Assembly: GCF_011299595.1 (NCBI RefSeq)
Contig: NZ_CP049867.1
Location: forward strand, 3,844,001 to 3,908,000
From: Nocardioides sp. HDW12B
GTDB taxonomy: Bacteria > Actinomycetota > Actinomycetes > Propionibacteriales > Nocardioidaceae
Reading direction: 5' to 3'
Length of the DNA stretch: 64,000 bases
The notes below the pieces were generated by a model. That model saw only the letters and a list, made by a program, of their open reading frames with translations. It had not been told where the DNA came from and made no database searches. Of this stretch, positions 41,604 to 50,070 are shown piece by piece. Made by a program: the position numbers and the translations under genes. The stretch's first letter is position 1; each line of letters starts with the position of its first letter.

Positions 41604-42386
41604 CTAGCCGGTGCCGTCCAAGATCAGTCGCGCAGCCTCGTCCGGGGCGTCCCACTGCGGGAAGTGACCGCACCGCTCGAACCAGTGCAGAACCGCGTCG
41701 GGGAACAACTCCGTTGCGCGGCCGGCCTGCCCCGGCACGGTCACCAAATCGCGCCGACCCCAACCGATCGTGACCCGACCAGGCACCGTGCCTGCCGGAG
41801 CGCCTTGCTGCTTGGGTCCCTTGGTCAGAGCGTCCATCGCCGCGCCGGTCGAAGGCGCGTCGGCCAGCCCCCGCACATCGGGCAGAACGGTGTCACGCGA
41901 GAGCGCCCAGGGCCGCGCCGACAGTTGCGCCAACAGCACGGTTCTGCCTGCTCGGGTGTCGAGCAGAGTCGGCAAGGTGGCCCGCATCGCGCGGACCAAG
42001 GCGATCGATGGCCGCAACGTGGCGCTGAAGACCTGACGCTCGCGGTCGCTCCAGAAGCCGCCCGGGTCGAGCGCCACGGTGTCGCCACCAACCCCTCGCC
42101 GCGCGAGCTCAAGGACTATCCGACCGCCCATCGACTGCCCGGCGGTTGCGACCCCGTCCAACCCCTGCTCACGGATGAAGTCCGCGACGGAGTCGGTCAA
42201 GGTCGCGATCGAGACCTCGCCGGGCAACGGCGGCGTCTCACCGAATCCCGGCAGGTCCACGGCGATCACCTCACGGCGCTCCGCCAGCGCATCCATGATC
42301 GGAAGCCAAGATCTCCACCCCGCCCCCAGACCGTGCACCAGCAACAATGGGGTGCCGCTTCCGCGTCTCACGTGGTTCAAGGTCAC
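41604..42386 (-). CDS. Alpha/beta hydrolase
   Basis: A 260-residue alpha/beta-hydrolase fold enzyme. It has the oxyanion segment LLLVHGLGAGWRSW, the nucleophile elbow TAGQSMGGRIVLEL (Ser in GQSMGG), the acid region TIGWGRRDLVTVPG and the catalytic histidine in ERCGHFPQWDAP. The substrate (ester, epoxide or other) cannot be told from sequence. The GTG at 42386 begins right at the first beta strand. It is divergent from the HrpB gene and marks the return to high-GC chromosomal sequence. Confidence 0.9.
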   Translation of the reverse strand: MTLNHVRRGSGTPLLLVHGLGAGWRSWLPIMDALAERREVIAVDLPGFGETPPLPGEVSIATLTDSVADFIREQGLDGVATAGQSMGGRIVLELARRGVGGDTVALDPGGFWSDRERQVFSATLRPSIALVRAMRATLPTLLDTRAGRTVLLAQLSARPWALSRDTVLPDVRGLADAPSTGAAMDALTKGPKQQGAPAGTVPGRVTIGWGRRDLVTVPGQAGRATELFPDAVLHWFERCGHFPQWDAPDEAARLILDGTG

Positions 42387-42514
42387 TTCGGGAACGCTAT
42401 CTCGCGCAACCTGAGTGTCCGGTCGTCCGATACCTGTGCATCGGTGCAGTGAGCGGACATCCCGCGCCGACGCTGACCCGCGGAGCCCGGTCGAACCTTC
42501 TCGGAGGTAGGCAC

Positions 42515-44521
42515 GTGGGCAAGCGTCAACAGTCTCGTCCGCTGACGCACCTGAGGCACACTGCTGGAGTGTCCGACCCGCTGCGCAGCCTGCTCGCCGC
42601 GCCGCCGGACCTCCCGGTCACCGCTGGCCTGGCCGCTCTCGACCAGGTGCTTCGCGACCGCGGAGTCGCGGTGGTCCAGGCACCGCCGGGCACCGGCAAG
42701 ACGACCTTGGTCCCACCCGCGGTCGCCGATGTCGTCGCCGGACGGGTTGTCGTCACGCAGCCCAACCGCATCGCCGCCCGTGCGGCTGCCCGCCGGCTGG
42801 CGCACCTGCTGGGCGAGCCCGTCGGGGAGACGGTCGGGTTCTCCGTGCGCGGAGAGCGGCGCACCGGTCGACGTACGCGTGTCGAGGTGGTCACGACCGG
42901 TCTGCTGCTCCGGCGGATCCAGCACGATCCCGAGCTGGCCGGCGTCGGGGCCGTCGTGCTCGACGAGGTGCACGAGCGCCACCTCGACGCCGACCTGACT
43001 CTGGCACTGCTGGTCGACATCCGGGCCAACCTGCGCGAGGACCTGTCGCTGGTGGCGATGTCGGCCACCATCGAGGCCGAGCGGACGGCCGCGCTGCTCG
43101 GTGGGGCCGACGAGCCTGATGGTCCCGACGATCCCCGGGGCGCTCCGGTCATCCGCGTCCCCGGTGCACTGCATCCGGTGCAGGCGGTCTGGTGCCCGTT
43201 GCCTGCGGGGTTGCGCCGCACCGACGACCGCGGGATCACCCCGGCCTTCCACGACCACGTCGCCGCGACCGTACGATGTGCGCTGGCTGAGCACGAGGGT
43301 GACGTCCTGGTCTTCGTGCCGGGGGTCGCGGAGGTCGAGGCGACCGTACGGCGCCTGGCTGGCGTGGACGCCTCGGTGCACGCCCTGCACGGACGCCTTT
43401 CCGGCGCCGAGCAGGACCGTGTGCTCAGTGAGGGCCCGCGTCGACGGGTGATCGTCTCGACCGCTGTCGCCGAGTCGTCGCTGACGGTGCCCGGGGTGCG
43501 GGTCGTGGTGGACGCCGGGTTCTCGCGCGAGCCGCGCACCGACCACCGTCGTGGACTGGCGTCCCTCGTCACGGTCGCGGTGAGCCGAGCGGCGGCCGAG
43601 CAGCGGGCGGGACGGGCCGGACGGCTGGGGCCGGGTGCCGTGCTGCGTTGCTGGTCCGAGGCGGAGCACGCGCACCTGGCCGCCCACCCCGAGCCCGAGA
43701 TCGCCACCGCCGATCTCACGGCCTTCGCCGTTGAGGTGGCGTGCTGGGGAGGCGACATGGGTGACCTGGCCCTGCTCGACCAGCCGCCGGCCCACGCGCT
43801 GGCAGCCGCCCGGGATGTCCTGGTGGACCTGGGGGCGATGACGGAGGACGGAAGAGCCACCCCACGGGGTCGGGTGATCGCTGACGTGCCGGTCGATCCC
43901 CGGCTGGCGCGCGCCCTCATCGACGGCGCCGAGCTTGTCGGAGCCCGGCGGGCCGCAGAGGTGGTCGCGATGCTGAGCGAGGACGTGCGCGCTCCCGGCG
44001 GCGACCTCGTGGCTGGTCTCCGGTCGTTGCGCGGCAGCAGGTCGGCGGGCGCGTGGCGCAGCCAGGTCACCCGGCTGGAGAAGATCGCGGAGAAGTACGG
44101 CGCCGCCGGCGACCGGAAAGAGGCGGCGCACGCTTGGGCCCTCACCGAAGACGTGGCCGTGGGGCTGGTCGTGGGTCTGGCGCACCCGGACCGGATCGCG
44201 CGCAAGCGTTCCGGTGGCTCGAGCTACCTGATGACGTCCGGGACGGGTGCGGCGCTCGACCCGCGTGCTACGGGTCCGCTGGTCGGTCTGGAGTGGCTGG
44301 CGGTCGGTGACGCGGAGCGGCGTACCGGGGCGCGTGAGGCCCGGATCCGATCGGCCGCCCCGCTCACCGAGGACCTGGCGCTCGAGGTGGCGGCCGCCCA
44401 GTGGCGGGAGGTGGACGAGGTGACCTGGACCGGAGGGCGGGTGCTCGCCCGCCGACGCACGATGCTGGGCGCGATCGAGCTCGCCTCCGTCCCGCTCGCC
44501 GATCGCCGGTGGAGGCGGTGA
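42515..44521 (+). CDS. hrpB: ATP-dependent helicase HrpB, helicase part (frame closes early)
   Basis: A 668-residue DEAH-type helicase. Motifs: Walker A VVQAPPGTGKTTLVPPAV, motif Ia TQPNRIAARAAA, DEVH box VVLDEVHERHLDAD, SAT motif VAMSATIEAE, motif V VSTAVAESSLTVPGV and motif VI RAAAEQRAGRAGRLGPG, followed by HA2-like and HrpB helical domains. The frame ends at TGA 44519-44521, just where the HrpB C-terminal domain should continue; that domain follows at once in another frame. GTG 42515 is chosen because GGAGG lies seven bases upstream; GTG 42569 is an alternative. HrpB function in most bacteria is poorly defined. Confidence 0.9.
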   Translation: MGKRQQSRPLTHLRHTAGVSDPLRSLLAAPPDLPVTAGLAALDQVLRDRGVAVVQAPPGTGKTTLVPPAVADVVAGRVVVTQPNRIAARAAARRLAHLLGEPVGETVGFSVRGERRTGRRTRVEVVTTGLLLRRIQHDPELAGVGAVVLDEVHERHLDADLTLALLVDIRANLREDLSLVAMSATIEAERTAALLGGADEPDGPDDPRGAPVIRVPGALHPVQAVWCPLPAGLRRTDDRGITPAFHDHVAATVRCALAEHEGDVLVFVPGVAEVEATVRRLAGVDASVHALHGRLSGAEQDRVLSEGPRRRVIVSTAVAESSLTVPGVRVVVDAGFSREPRTDHRRGLASLVTVAVSRAAAEQRAGRAGRLGPGAVLRCWSEAEHAHLAAHPEPEIATADLTAFAVEVACWGGDMGDLALLDQPPAHALAAARDVLVDLGAMTEDGRATPRGRVIADVPVDPRLARALIDGAELVGARRAAEVVAMLSEDVRAPGGDLVAGLRSLRGSRSAGAWRSQVTRLEKIAEKYGAAGDRKEAAHAWALTEDVAVGLVVGLAHPDRIARKRSGGSSYLMTSGTGAALDPRATGPLVGLEWLAVGDAERRTGAREARIRSAAPLTEDLALEVAAAQWREVDEVTWTGGRVLARRRTMLGAIELASVPLADRRWRR

Positions 44522-45129
44522 CCGACGCGATCCGGGAGGCGTTGGCGAGCGAGGGGATCGGTCTCCTCCCCTGGACCGACGCGGCGACGGCGCTACGTGC
44601 ACGTCTCGACTTCCTGCACCGCGCGCTCGGTGACCCGTGGCCCGACGTGAGCGACGAGGCACTGACGCAGAACCTCGAGTCGTGGCTCGGGCCGCAGCTG
44701 GCGCGGGTCCGCTCGGCGGCTCACCTTCGTCGCATCGACGTGGCTGCCGCGCTGCGCGCGACGCTGCCGTGGCCGCAAGCGGGAAGGCTCGACGAGCTGG
44801 CACCGGAGCGGGTGCAGGTCCCCAGCGGGTCGAACGTGCGGATCGACTACTCCGCCGAGCAGCCCGTGCTCGCCGTACGACTGCAAGAGGTCTTCGGCTG
44901 GACCGCAGCGCCGGCCCTCGCCGACGGTCGCGTCCCCCTCCTGCTGCACCTGCTCTCACCTGCACGGCGCCCAGCAGCCGTCACGGCAGACCTGGAGTCC
45001 TTCTGGGTCAACGGCTACCCGGGCGTCCGGGCTGACCTCCGGGGGCGGTATCCCAAGCACGCCTGGCCCGAGGACCCGCTCAAGGAGCCGGCCACCGCGC
45101 GGACGAAGAACCCTCGCCCACGGGGCTGA
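44518..45129 (+). CDS. HrpB C-terminal domain in a separate frame
   Basis: A 203-residue frame carrying the HrpB C-terminal domain: EGIGLLPWTDAATALRARLD, LESWLGPQLARVRSAAHLRR, SNVRIDYSAEQPVLAVRLQE and VNGYPGVRADLRGRYPKHAW with EDP. In normal HrpB it is continuous with the helicase. The two frames differ by one base; the join that best restores homology is near 44503. The GTG at 44518 overlaps the upstream TGA as GTGA, so a split pair made by coupling is possible, though the GGAGG at 44511 is too close for a good ribosome site. A sequencing error or recent mutation is the simpler reading. Confidence 0.75.
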   Translation: MTDAIREALASEGIGLLPWTDAATALRARLDFLHRALGDPWPDVSDEALTQNLESWLGPQLARVRSAAHLRRIDVAAALRATLPWPQAGRLDELAPERVQVPSGSNVRIDYSAEQPVLAVRLQEVFGWTAAPALADGRVPLLLHLLSPARRPAAVTADLESFWVNGYPGVRADLRGRYPKHAWPEDPLKEPATARTKNPRPRG

Positions 45130-45325
45130 CTGGCTTGGCGCGCTGCTTCCGCGAGCCGAGCTCATCGAGAACGGGCTGATACAGGCACCTTCTATGGGCG
45201 TGCCCGGCTCGATTTGGGCTTCTGGTCCGCTGTTGACAAGGCGAGGTGGCACGGTGCCGCCAGCATTACGGTGAGAGCGAGCCACGTGTAGCTCAGTTTC
45301 CATCGCAACCTCGAAGGTAAAGAGA

Positions 45326-45910
45326 ATGCACCTCCTGCTGAGAATCCCGGCCCAGCATCAGAGAGCGGTAGTGAAGTACCTGCTGCTTGGCGCAACGATG
45401 TGCTTTCTCTTCGCAGTTCTGTTGATCATGGCGTTCGGCGAGGAGTCGGAGACTTCAGGACACCTGTGGTGGAAGTCGACTCGCGAGGTGCCGTACGACC
45501 AGCGGCTTCCCTACCTACTGGGAGGAATCGCGCTGGTCGCCCTGGCAGCGATTCTCTTTGCAGCCGCAACGTGGTTGACCCTCCACCCGAAAGCTCGGGG
45601 GCAACGCGCCGAGCAGCGCAGACTCGCAGAGAAGCTCGCCTTCCAGACGAGCACGGACGAGGGGCGCGCGCAGCGCGCCTACGAGCGAGGAGACAGAGGC
45701 TTTGCTGTCACCCTGCGAGTTGACGACGGCAGTCACTGGCCCACCCTCCGAGAAGTCGAGCTGCAGGGTTGGCGGCAGACAGACATGCGCCTGCGCAAGG
45801 CGATCAAGACATCGGACGTGACTCCGCACTGGGACGGCAGTCACACAGTCGTTCACAACTACACGCAAGAGGCCACCATCTACTTCGTGAGACGCGACCA
45901 CCCGAACTAG
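45326..45910 (+). CDS. Uncharacterised two-helix membrane protein
   Basis: A 194-residue protein with two membrane helices (VVKYLLLGATMCFLFAVLLI; YLLGGIALVALAAILFAAAT) and a soluble C-terminal half with a mixed alpha/beta look (GFAVTLRVDDGSHWPTLREV; HTVVHNYTQEATIYFVRRDH). AAGGTAAAGAGA precedes the ATG. Codons and the preceding 195-base gap are less GC-rich than the surroundings, suggesting a second, small acquired segment at 45.13-45.92 kb. No family is recognised. Confidence 0.6.
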   Translation: MHLLLRIPAQHQRAVVKYLLLGATMCFLFAVLLIMAFGEESETSGHLWWKSTREVPYDQRLPYLLGGIALVALAAILFAAATWLTLHPKARGQRAEQRRLAEKLAFQTSTDEGRAQRAYERGDRGFAVTLRVDDGSHWPTLREVELQGWRQTDMRLRKAIKTSDVTPHWDGSHTVVHNYTQEATIYFVRRDHPN

Positions 45911-46009
45911 TGACGGCGCGAAGGGACGGGCCTCACGGTCGCAGTCGGGCGAGTCATGGCGTAACGAAGCGACTGAGCGGGCGCCTCGCGTGCTCGAGTG
46001 GTTCCGCGA

Positions 46010-47698
46010 TCAGCGGAAGCGGGCCTGGCTGCCGATGGTCGGGATCACGAGCGAGGAGCCTCCCACGAGCCGCCCCGCGGCTCCCTCGGCAATGTCGACC
46101 GTGCCGGGGTTCCCCGGCACCGCCCAGACCGTGTTGGAGCTCTGAACCCGCAGCCCGATCCGGTGACCGGCAGCCACGGTGTAGTCCTGCGGCAGCAGAC
46201 GCACCGACGCGTCCAGCCAGCGCCCGGTGGCAGGGTCTGCTGAGCCCAGCCCCTTGCGGTAGTCGACGTGCAGGAACCCACGCTCGATGGTGCGCTCGGT
46301 CCCGTCCGGCGCGACGTCGACCAGCACCGGCGTCAGGTGCATCGTCTCGCTCGAGACCCGCACCTTCGCGCGCAAGACCGCGGAGCCGACCAGTCGGGTA
46401 GCCCGCGCCAGCGGCTTCGACGCGTAGCTCAACCCGTTGACCAGCGGAGCTTCCTCCACTGACGTCCCCGTCTCGACGTACGACGCGACCCGGCCGGACC
46501 GCGGCGCGGCGCCGGCGAGCCGACCGTCCTGCAGCCAGAGCCGCGTGCTCTGGGTGCTCGGCAGCGGGTAGCCCGCCGCCGTCGTGAACGCGCCGTCGCC
46601 GCTGCTCGTGCGGCCCTGGGTGATGACCGGGCCCTCGCCGGCGATACCCGTCCGCTCACCCTTCAGCGTCCGCGCGAAGAACCGCTCCAGCAGGCCGTCC
46701 CACTGCGGGCCGTCCGTGGCGCCGCCGTGCGTGCCCTGGGTCAGGTAGGCGAGCTTGAACGGCACGCCCTCGACCGCGCGCGTTGCGGGACGGTCGACGG
46801 GGATCCGGCGGAAGAGCTCGGTGCCCTCCTCCTGCTTGACGTTGTAGTCCTGCCACCCGTGCGCCAGCAGCACGGCCGCGCGGAAGTTGCGCGCGTCCTT
46901 GCGGTAGTCGCGCTGGCGCCAGAAGCCGTCGTAGTCGGGGTTGCGGGAGTAGCCCTCCTCGGTGTGCTCCACCGCCCCGCACTCCGCCGCCCGGTCGCGG
47001 ATCGTGTCGGCGAAGGTCTGCCCCATCGGGTCGGCCGCGACCGTCTTGCCGAAGCCGAGGTCGAAGGCGAGCGGGGTGTCGAAGCCCTCGTCGGTGGGCT
47101 CCTGCGAGTTGAGGAAGTAGCGCACACCGTTGCCGTAGGCGTAGCCGTACCACCGGCTGATCGCGGCGATCGGCACGATCGCCTTCAGCTCGGGGACGTC
47201 GGCGCCGCGGGCGGCGACCATCGACGCGGTCGTGCCGTTGTAGGAGCCACCGATCATCGCGACCTTGCCGTTCGACCACGTCCGGTCGGCGAGCCACTTC
47301 ACGACGTCGACGCCGGACTGCTGCTCCTTCGGGCCGCCGTAGTCCCAGCACCCGGTCGAGCCGCGCGTGCCCAGCACGTCAGCGACCGCGCGGGCGTAGC
47401 CCTCCGGCACGAAGGTCTCGCCGACCGAGTCGCGCGCGGTCTCGGGCTCGGCGAGGGAGTTGTACGGCGAGTACGTCAGGATCACGGGCTGCTTGGCAGC
47501 GTCGTACGACGCGTCGCGCCAGATCTCGACCCGGATCACGGCATCGCCCACCGTCGGCACGTAGCGGACCTCGTAGACCTGGTCGGACTCGGCGGCGACG
47601 GCCTGGGGCGCGGGCGACCCCGGCGTCACGCCGGCGAGCGCGAGCGAGGCCGCGACCGACCCGGTGAGAAGTACGGCGATGGCTCTGCGCAGCTGCAC
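46010..47698 (-). CDS. Secreted CocE/NonD-family hydrolase (X-Pro dipeptidyl-peptidase S15 type)
   Basis: A 562-residue exported alpha/beta hydrolase. It has a signal peptide (AIAVLLTGSVAASLALAGV, cleavage near AVAAES), S15-type core with LTYSPYN, the DVLGTRGSTGCWDYGG strand, the nucleophile motif MIGGSYNGTTASM, a LLAHGWQDYNVKQEEGTELF segment with the catalytic acid and a later LTQGTHGG histidine, and a C-terminal jelly-roll domain (LVDVAPDGTERTIERGFLHV; HRIGLRVQSSNT). Members include X-Pro dipeptidyl peptidases and cocaine-esterase-like enzymes. GTG 47698 is chosen for the GAGGGAG upstream. Substrate unknown. Confidence 0.9.
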   Translation of the reverse strand: MQLRRAIAVLLTGSVAASLALAGVTPGSPAPQAVAAESDQVYEVRYVPTVGDAVIRVEIWRDASYDAAKQPVILTYSPYNSLAEPETARDSVGETFVPEGYARAVADVLGTRGSTGCWDYGGPKEQQSGVDVVKWLADRTWSNGKVAMIGGSYNGTTASMVAARGADVPELKAIVPIAAISRWYGYAYGNGVRYFLNSQEPTDEGFDTPLAFDLGFGKTVAADPMGQTFADTIRDRAAECGAVEHTEEGYSRNPDYDGFWRQRDYRKDARNFRAAVLLAHGWQDYNVKQEEGTELFRRIPVDRPATRAVEGVPFKLAYLTQGTHGGATDGPQWDGLLERFFARTLKGERTGIAGEGPVITQGRTSSGDGAFTTAAGYPLPSTQSTRLWLQDGRLAGAAPRSGRVASYVETGTSVEEAPLVNGLSYASKPLARATRLVGSAVLRAKVRVSSETMHLTPVLVDVAPDGTERTIERGFLHVDYRKGLGSADPATGRWLDASVRLLPQDYTVAAGHRIGLRVQSSNTVWAVPGNPGTVDIAEGAAGRLVGGSSLVIPTIGSQARFR

Positions 47699-47810
47699 GG
47701 TGTCTCCCTCGTGAGGATGTGTCCGAGGGCTCAACGAGCGGGTCAGGCACACGTCACTCGGGGACGCACGCTCCGACGTCGAGCAGGTGGCCGCGATGGC
47801 GCGGTGAGCG

Positions 47811-48194
47811 TCAAAGCGCGCCGCGGGCGTGGGCGCGGAGGCGCTCCACCAGGGTCATCGGCTGACCCACCGGGAGTCGCGCGTGGGCGACCCCGTCGAC
47901 GTACTCGACGGGGTAGTGGGTCAGCTCGTACTGCTGAGCGGCGGCGAGGCTGGCGCGGCAACGGCCGGTGCCGAGCTCGAAGGCGTACCAGTGCTCGGGG
48001 CAGACGATCGCGCCGCGGCGGATGACGCCCTCGAGAAGGGGGAGGGCCTTGTGGGGGCACATCGCGGCGGTAACGAGGAGCTGGTCGTCGTGGCGCCAGA
48101 CGATGTACTGGTTGCTGTGGTGCGTCAGGAGCCAGCGGTCGCGGCCAGCTGGCTCGTCCAGGGGGACGAGCTCGGTGGGGCGGGGGTCATTCAC
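47811..48194 (-). CDS. Rieske 2Fe-2S domain protein
   Basis: A 127-residue single-domain Rieske protein with the ligand pattern CPHKALPLLEG (Cys, His) and VCPEHWYAFELGTGRC (Cys, His). It starts with GTG 48194. Small Rieske proteins act as ferredoxins for ring-hydroxylating or other oxygenases. It lies just downstream of two meta-cleavage pathway genes on the same strand (68-base gap), so it may serve an aromatic or steroid ring-degradation pathway whose oxygenase is not in this window. The role is inferred. Confidence 0.85.
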   Translation of the reverse strand: MNDPRPTELVPLDEPAGRDRWLLTHHSNQYIVWRHDDQLLVTAAMCPHKALPLLEGVIRRGAIVCPEHWYAFELGTGRCRASLAAAQQYELTHYPVEYVDGVAHARLPVGQPMTLVERLRAHARGAL

Positions 48195-48262
48195 GGGTCA
48201 CCAGGTCTCGACGACGGTCGCTGGCGCTCCCTGCTCGCCCAGTGGGATCTCGACGAGCTCGA

Positions 48263-49012
48263 TCAACGGACGGGGAGCTCGACGGTGCCGATGCGGTCGA
48301 TGGACACGGCGACGACGTCGCCGGCCTTCACCGGGGTCGCCGCGGTCAGGCCGCCGGACAGGATGACGTCGCCGGCCCGCAGGCCCTCGCCCTCCTCGGC
48401 CAACGACCGCACGAGCCAGGCGACCGCTGCGGCCGGGTGGCCCAGCGACGCCGCCCCGGACGCCGTCGCGACCACGTCGCCGTTCTGCTCGAGGACGACC
48501 CCGACGAGCGCCAGGTTGATCCCGTCCAGCGGCACGGTCGGCCCCACGACGTACCGCCTCGCCGAGGCGTTGTCGGCCACCACGTCCGGCATCGTGAAGC
48601 GGTAGTCGGTGTAGCGCGAGTCCAGCACCTCGATCCCCACGGCCACACCGGCCGTCGCGGCCAGCACCTCGGTCGCCGTGCAGTGCGCGCCCGACAGGTC
48701 GCGGCCCATCACGAAGACGATCTCCGGCTCGCAGCGCGGGTTGATGTGCTCGGCCGCCACCAGCGGCTCGCCGAGCTCGAGGGCGTGGTCGGTCGCCAGG
48801 AAGCCGCGGATGGGGGAGTCGACCCCGACCTGCTTCTGCTTCGCCCGCGACGTCACGCCGAGCTTCCAGCCGATGACGTCGCCACGCCCCGCGCGCTGCT
48901 CGCGCTGTACGGCGTACGCCGCCGGCAGGTCGAGGGAGATCGTGTCCGAGAGCTGGGGGATCGCCTGGCGCTCGAGCCGGGCCGAGGTCAGCAGGTCGCT
49001 GGCTGTCGACAT
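48263..49012 (-). CDS. 2-oxo-3-hexenedioate decarboxylase / 2-keto-4-pentenoate hydratase family enzyme (second copy)
   Basis: A 249-residue member of the DmpE/DmpH (MhpD) family. Typical segments: AAYAVQREQRAGRGDVIGWK, LGVTSRAKQKQVGVDSPIRG, CEPEIVFVMGRDLSG with metal-binding Glu residues, and GDVVAVSIDRIGTVEL at the end. DmpE hydrates 2-hydroxypenta-2,4-dienoate and DmpH decarboxylates 4-oxalocrotonate; they are paralogues and form a complex. Its ATG overlaps the stop of its paralogue upstream by one base (TGATG). Which of the two is the decarboxylase cannot be settled by eye. Confidence 0.85.
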   Translation of the reverse strand: MSTASDLLTSARLERQAIPQLSDTISLDLPAAYAVQREQRAGRGDVIGWKLGVTSRAKQKQVGVDSPIRGFLATDHALELGEPLVAAEHINPRCEPEIVFVMGRDLSGAHCTATEVLAATAGVAVGIEVLDSRYTDYRFTMPDVVADNASARRYVVGPTVPLDGINLALVGVVLEQNGDVVATASGAASLGHPAAAVAWLVRSLAEEGEGLRAGDVILSGGLTAATPVKAGDVVAVSIDRIGTVELPVR

Positions 49013-49797
49013 CAGTCCACCACTCTCAACGTGACCGGACCCAGCCGGTCGAAGTCGGCCCGGAAGACGTCTCCGGCGTTCATGGGCACGGCCGCGTGCA
49101 GCGCCCCGGTCATCACCAGGTGCCCGGGCTCCAGCGCGATCCCGTTCTCCCCCAGCGTGTTCGCCAGCCACGCCACCACCGCCAGCGGGTCGCCGAGAGC
49201 GGCCGCCCCGGCGCCGGTGTCCACCAGCTCGCCGTTGCGCGTCAGCGTCATCCCGATCAGCCGGGTGTCGACCTCCGACAGCGGCACCACCCGGCTGCTG
49301 ACCGCGGCCGCGCCGTTGGAGGCCAGGTCGGCGACGGTGTCGGCGAGCTTGATCCGCCAGTCCTCGAAGCGCGAGTCGACGATCTCCACCGCCGCGCACA
49401 CCCCGGCCACCGCCCGCGCCGCGTCGAGCACGCTCACGCCCGGACCGCGCAGCTCCGCGCCCATGACGGCGACGATCTCGGCCTCCATCTTGGGCTGGAT
49501 GAAGTCGCTCATCGACACCTCGCCGCGGTCGGCGTACAGCGTCGAGCCGAGCACCGGGCCGTAGTCGGGGGAGTCGACGCCGATCATCTTCTGCATCGGC
49601 TTCGACGTCAGCCCGACCTTGTAACCGATGATCGTGTCCCCGTCGCCGAGTATCAGCTCGACCAGGTCCTTCTGCACGGCGTAGCCGTCGGCCATCCCGA
49701 GCGTGGGGTCCTCGTCGGTGAACGGCGGGATCTGGGTTCGGGTCCGCCGCGCGTCGTACAACGCACGCGCCTTCCCCGGCACGTCGGTGATGGGCAT
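49012..49797 (-). CDS. 2-keto-4-pentenoate hydratase / oxohexenedioate decarboxylase family enzyme (first copy)
   Basis: A 261-residue paralogue of the following gene: AVQKDLVELILGDGDTIIGY, KVGLTSKPMQKMIGVDSPDY, KMEAEIVAVMGAEL (metal-binding acidic residues), ALEPGHLVMTGALHAAVPMN and GDVFRADFDRLGPVTLRVV. It heads a three-gene minus-strand unit (hydratase, hydratase/decarboxylase, Rieske). The ATG at 49797 has GAGGGAG upstream. No aldolase, dehydrogenase or ring-cleavage dioxygenase is in the window, so the pathway is incomplete here and may be finished elsewhere in the genome. Confidence 0.87.
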   Translation of the reverse strand: MPITDVPGKARALYDARRTRTQIPPFTDEDPTLGMADGYAVQKDLVELILGDGDTIIGYKVGLTSKPMQKMIGVDSPDYGPVLGSTLYADRGEVSMSDFIQPKMEAEIVAVMGAELRGPGVSVLDAARAVAGVCAAVEIVDSRFEDWRIKLADTVADLASNGAAAVSSRVVPLSEVDTRLIGMTLTRNGELVDTGAGAAALGDPLAVVAWLANTLGENGIALEPGHLVMTGALHAAVPMNAGDVFRADFDRLGPVTLRVVD

Positions 49798-49908
49798 GGG
49801 CACTCCCTCGGTCGGGACAGCGGGTGCCGGACCATCCTGGCCGAGAGTGGTCGGCCGTCTGGGCGCTGGGTCCGCTGAGCGGACCGGGGTCGGCCTACCT
49901 TCCCCAGC

Positions 49909-49976
49909 GAAACCGGCGCTTCCCGAGTGATGCAACGCTCGGGAAGCGCCGGTTTCACTAGGTACCTGGTGAAACC
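49909..49976. promoter_or_regulatory. Two overlapping, mutually exclusive hairpins
   Basis: Hairpin 1 has perfect 19-bp arms, GAAACCGGCGCTTCCCGAG (49909-49927) and its complement (49938-49956), with a ten-base loop. Hairpin 2 pairs GGTTTCAC (49951-49958) with GTGAAACC (49969-49976) around AGGTACCT. They share GGTTTC at 49951-49956, so only one can form at a time. The site is in the divergent spacer before the DUF305 gene; an attenuator, a terminator for read-through, or a protein site are all possible. Confidence 0.65.
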
Positions 49977-50070
49977 GGCACCCCCAGCACGCTGTGACGC
50001 GTGTGACGGATGGGGTTCGGTGGATGGCCCGCCTACAGTGGAGGCAGCACCGACCCAGGAGGCCTTCCCC

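Noticed and set aside
41117-41773. A 218-residue plus-strand frame at the right end of the accessory block
   Set aside because: Low-complexity Arg/Pro/Ser-rich translation, no ribosome site, and overlap with the end of a clear alpha/beta hydrolase on the other strand.
44495-44521. Programmed minus-one frameshift in hrpB
   Set aside because: There is no slippery X-XXY-YYZ heptamer at the junction and no suitable downstream structure that I could see. A base error, mutation or split gene is simpler.
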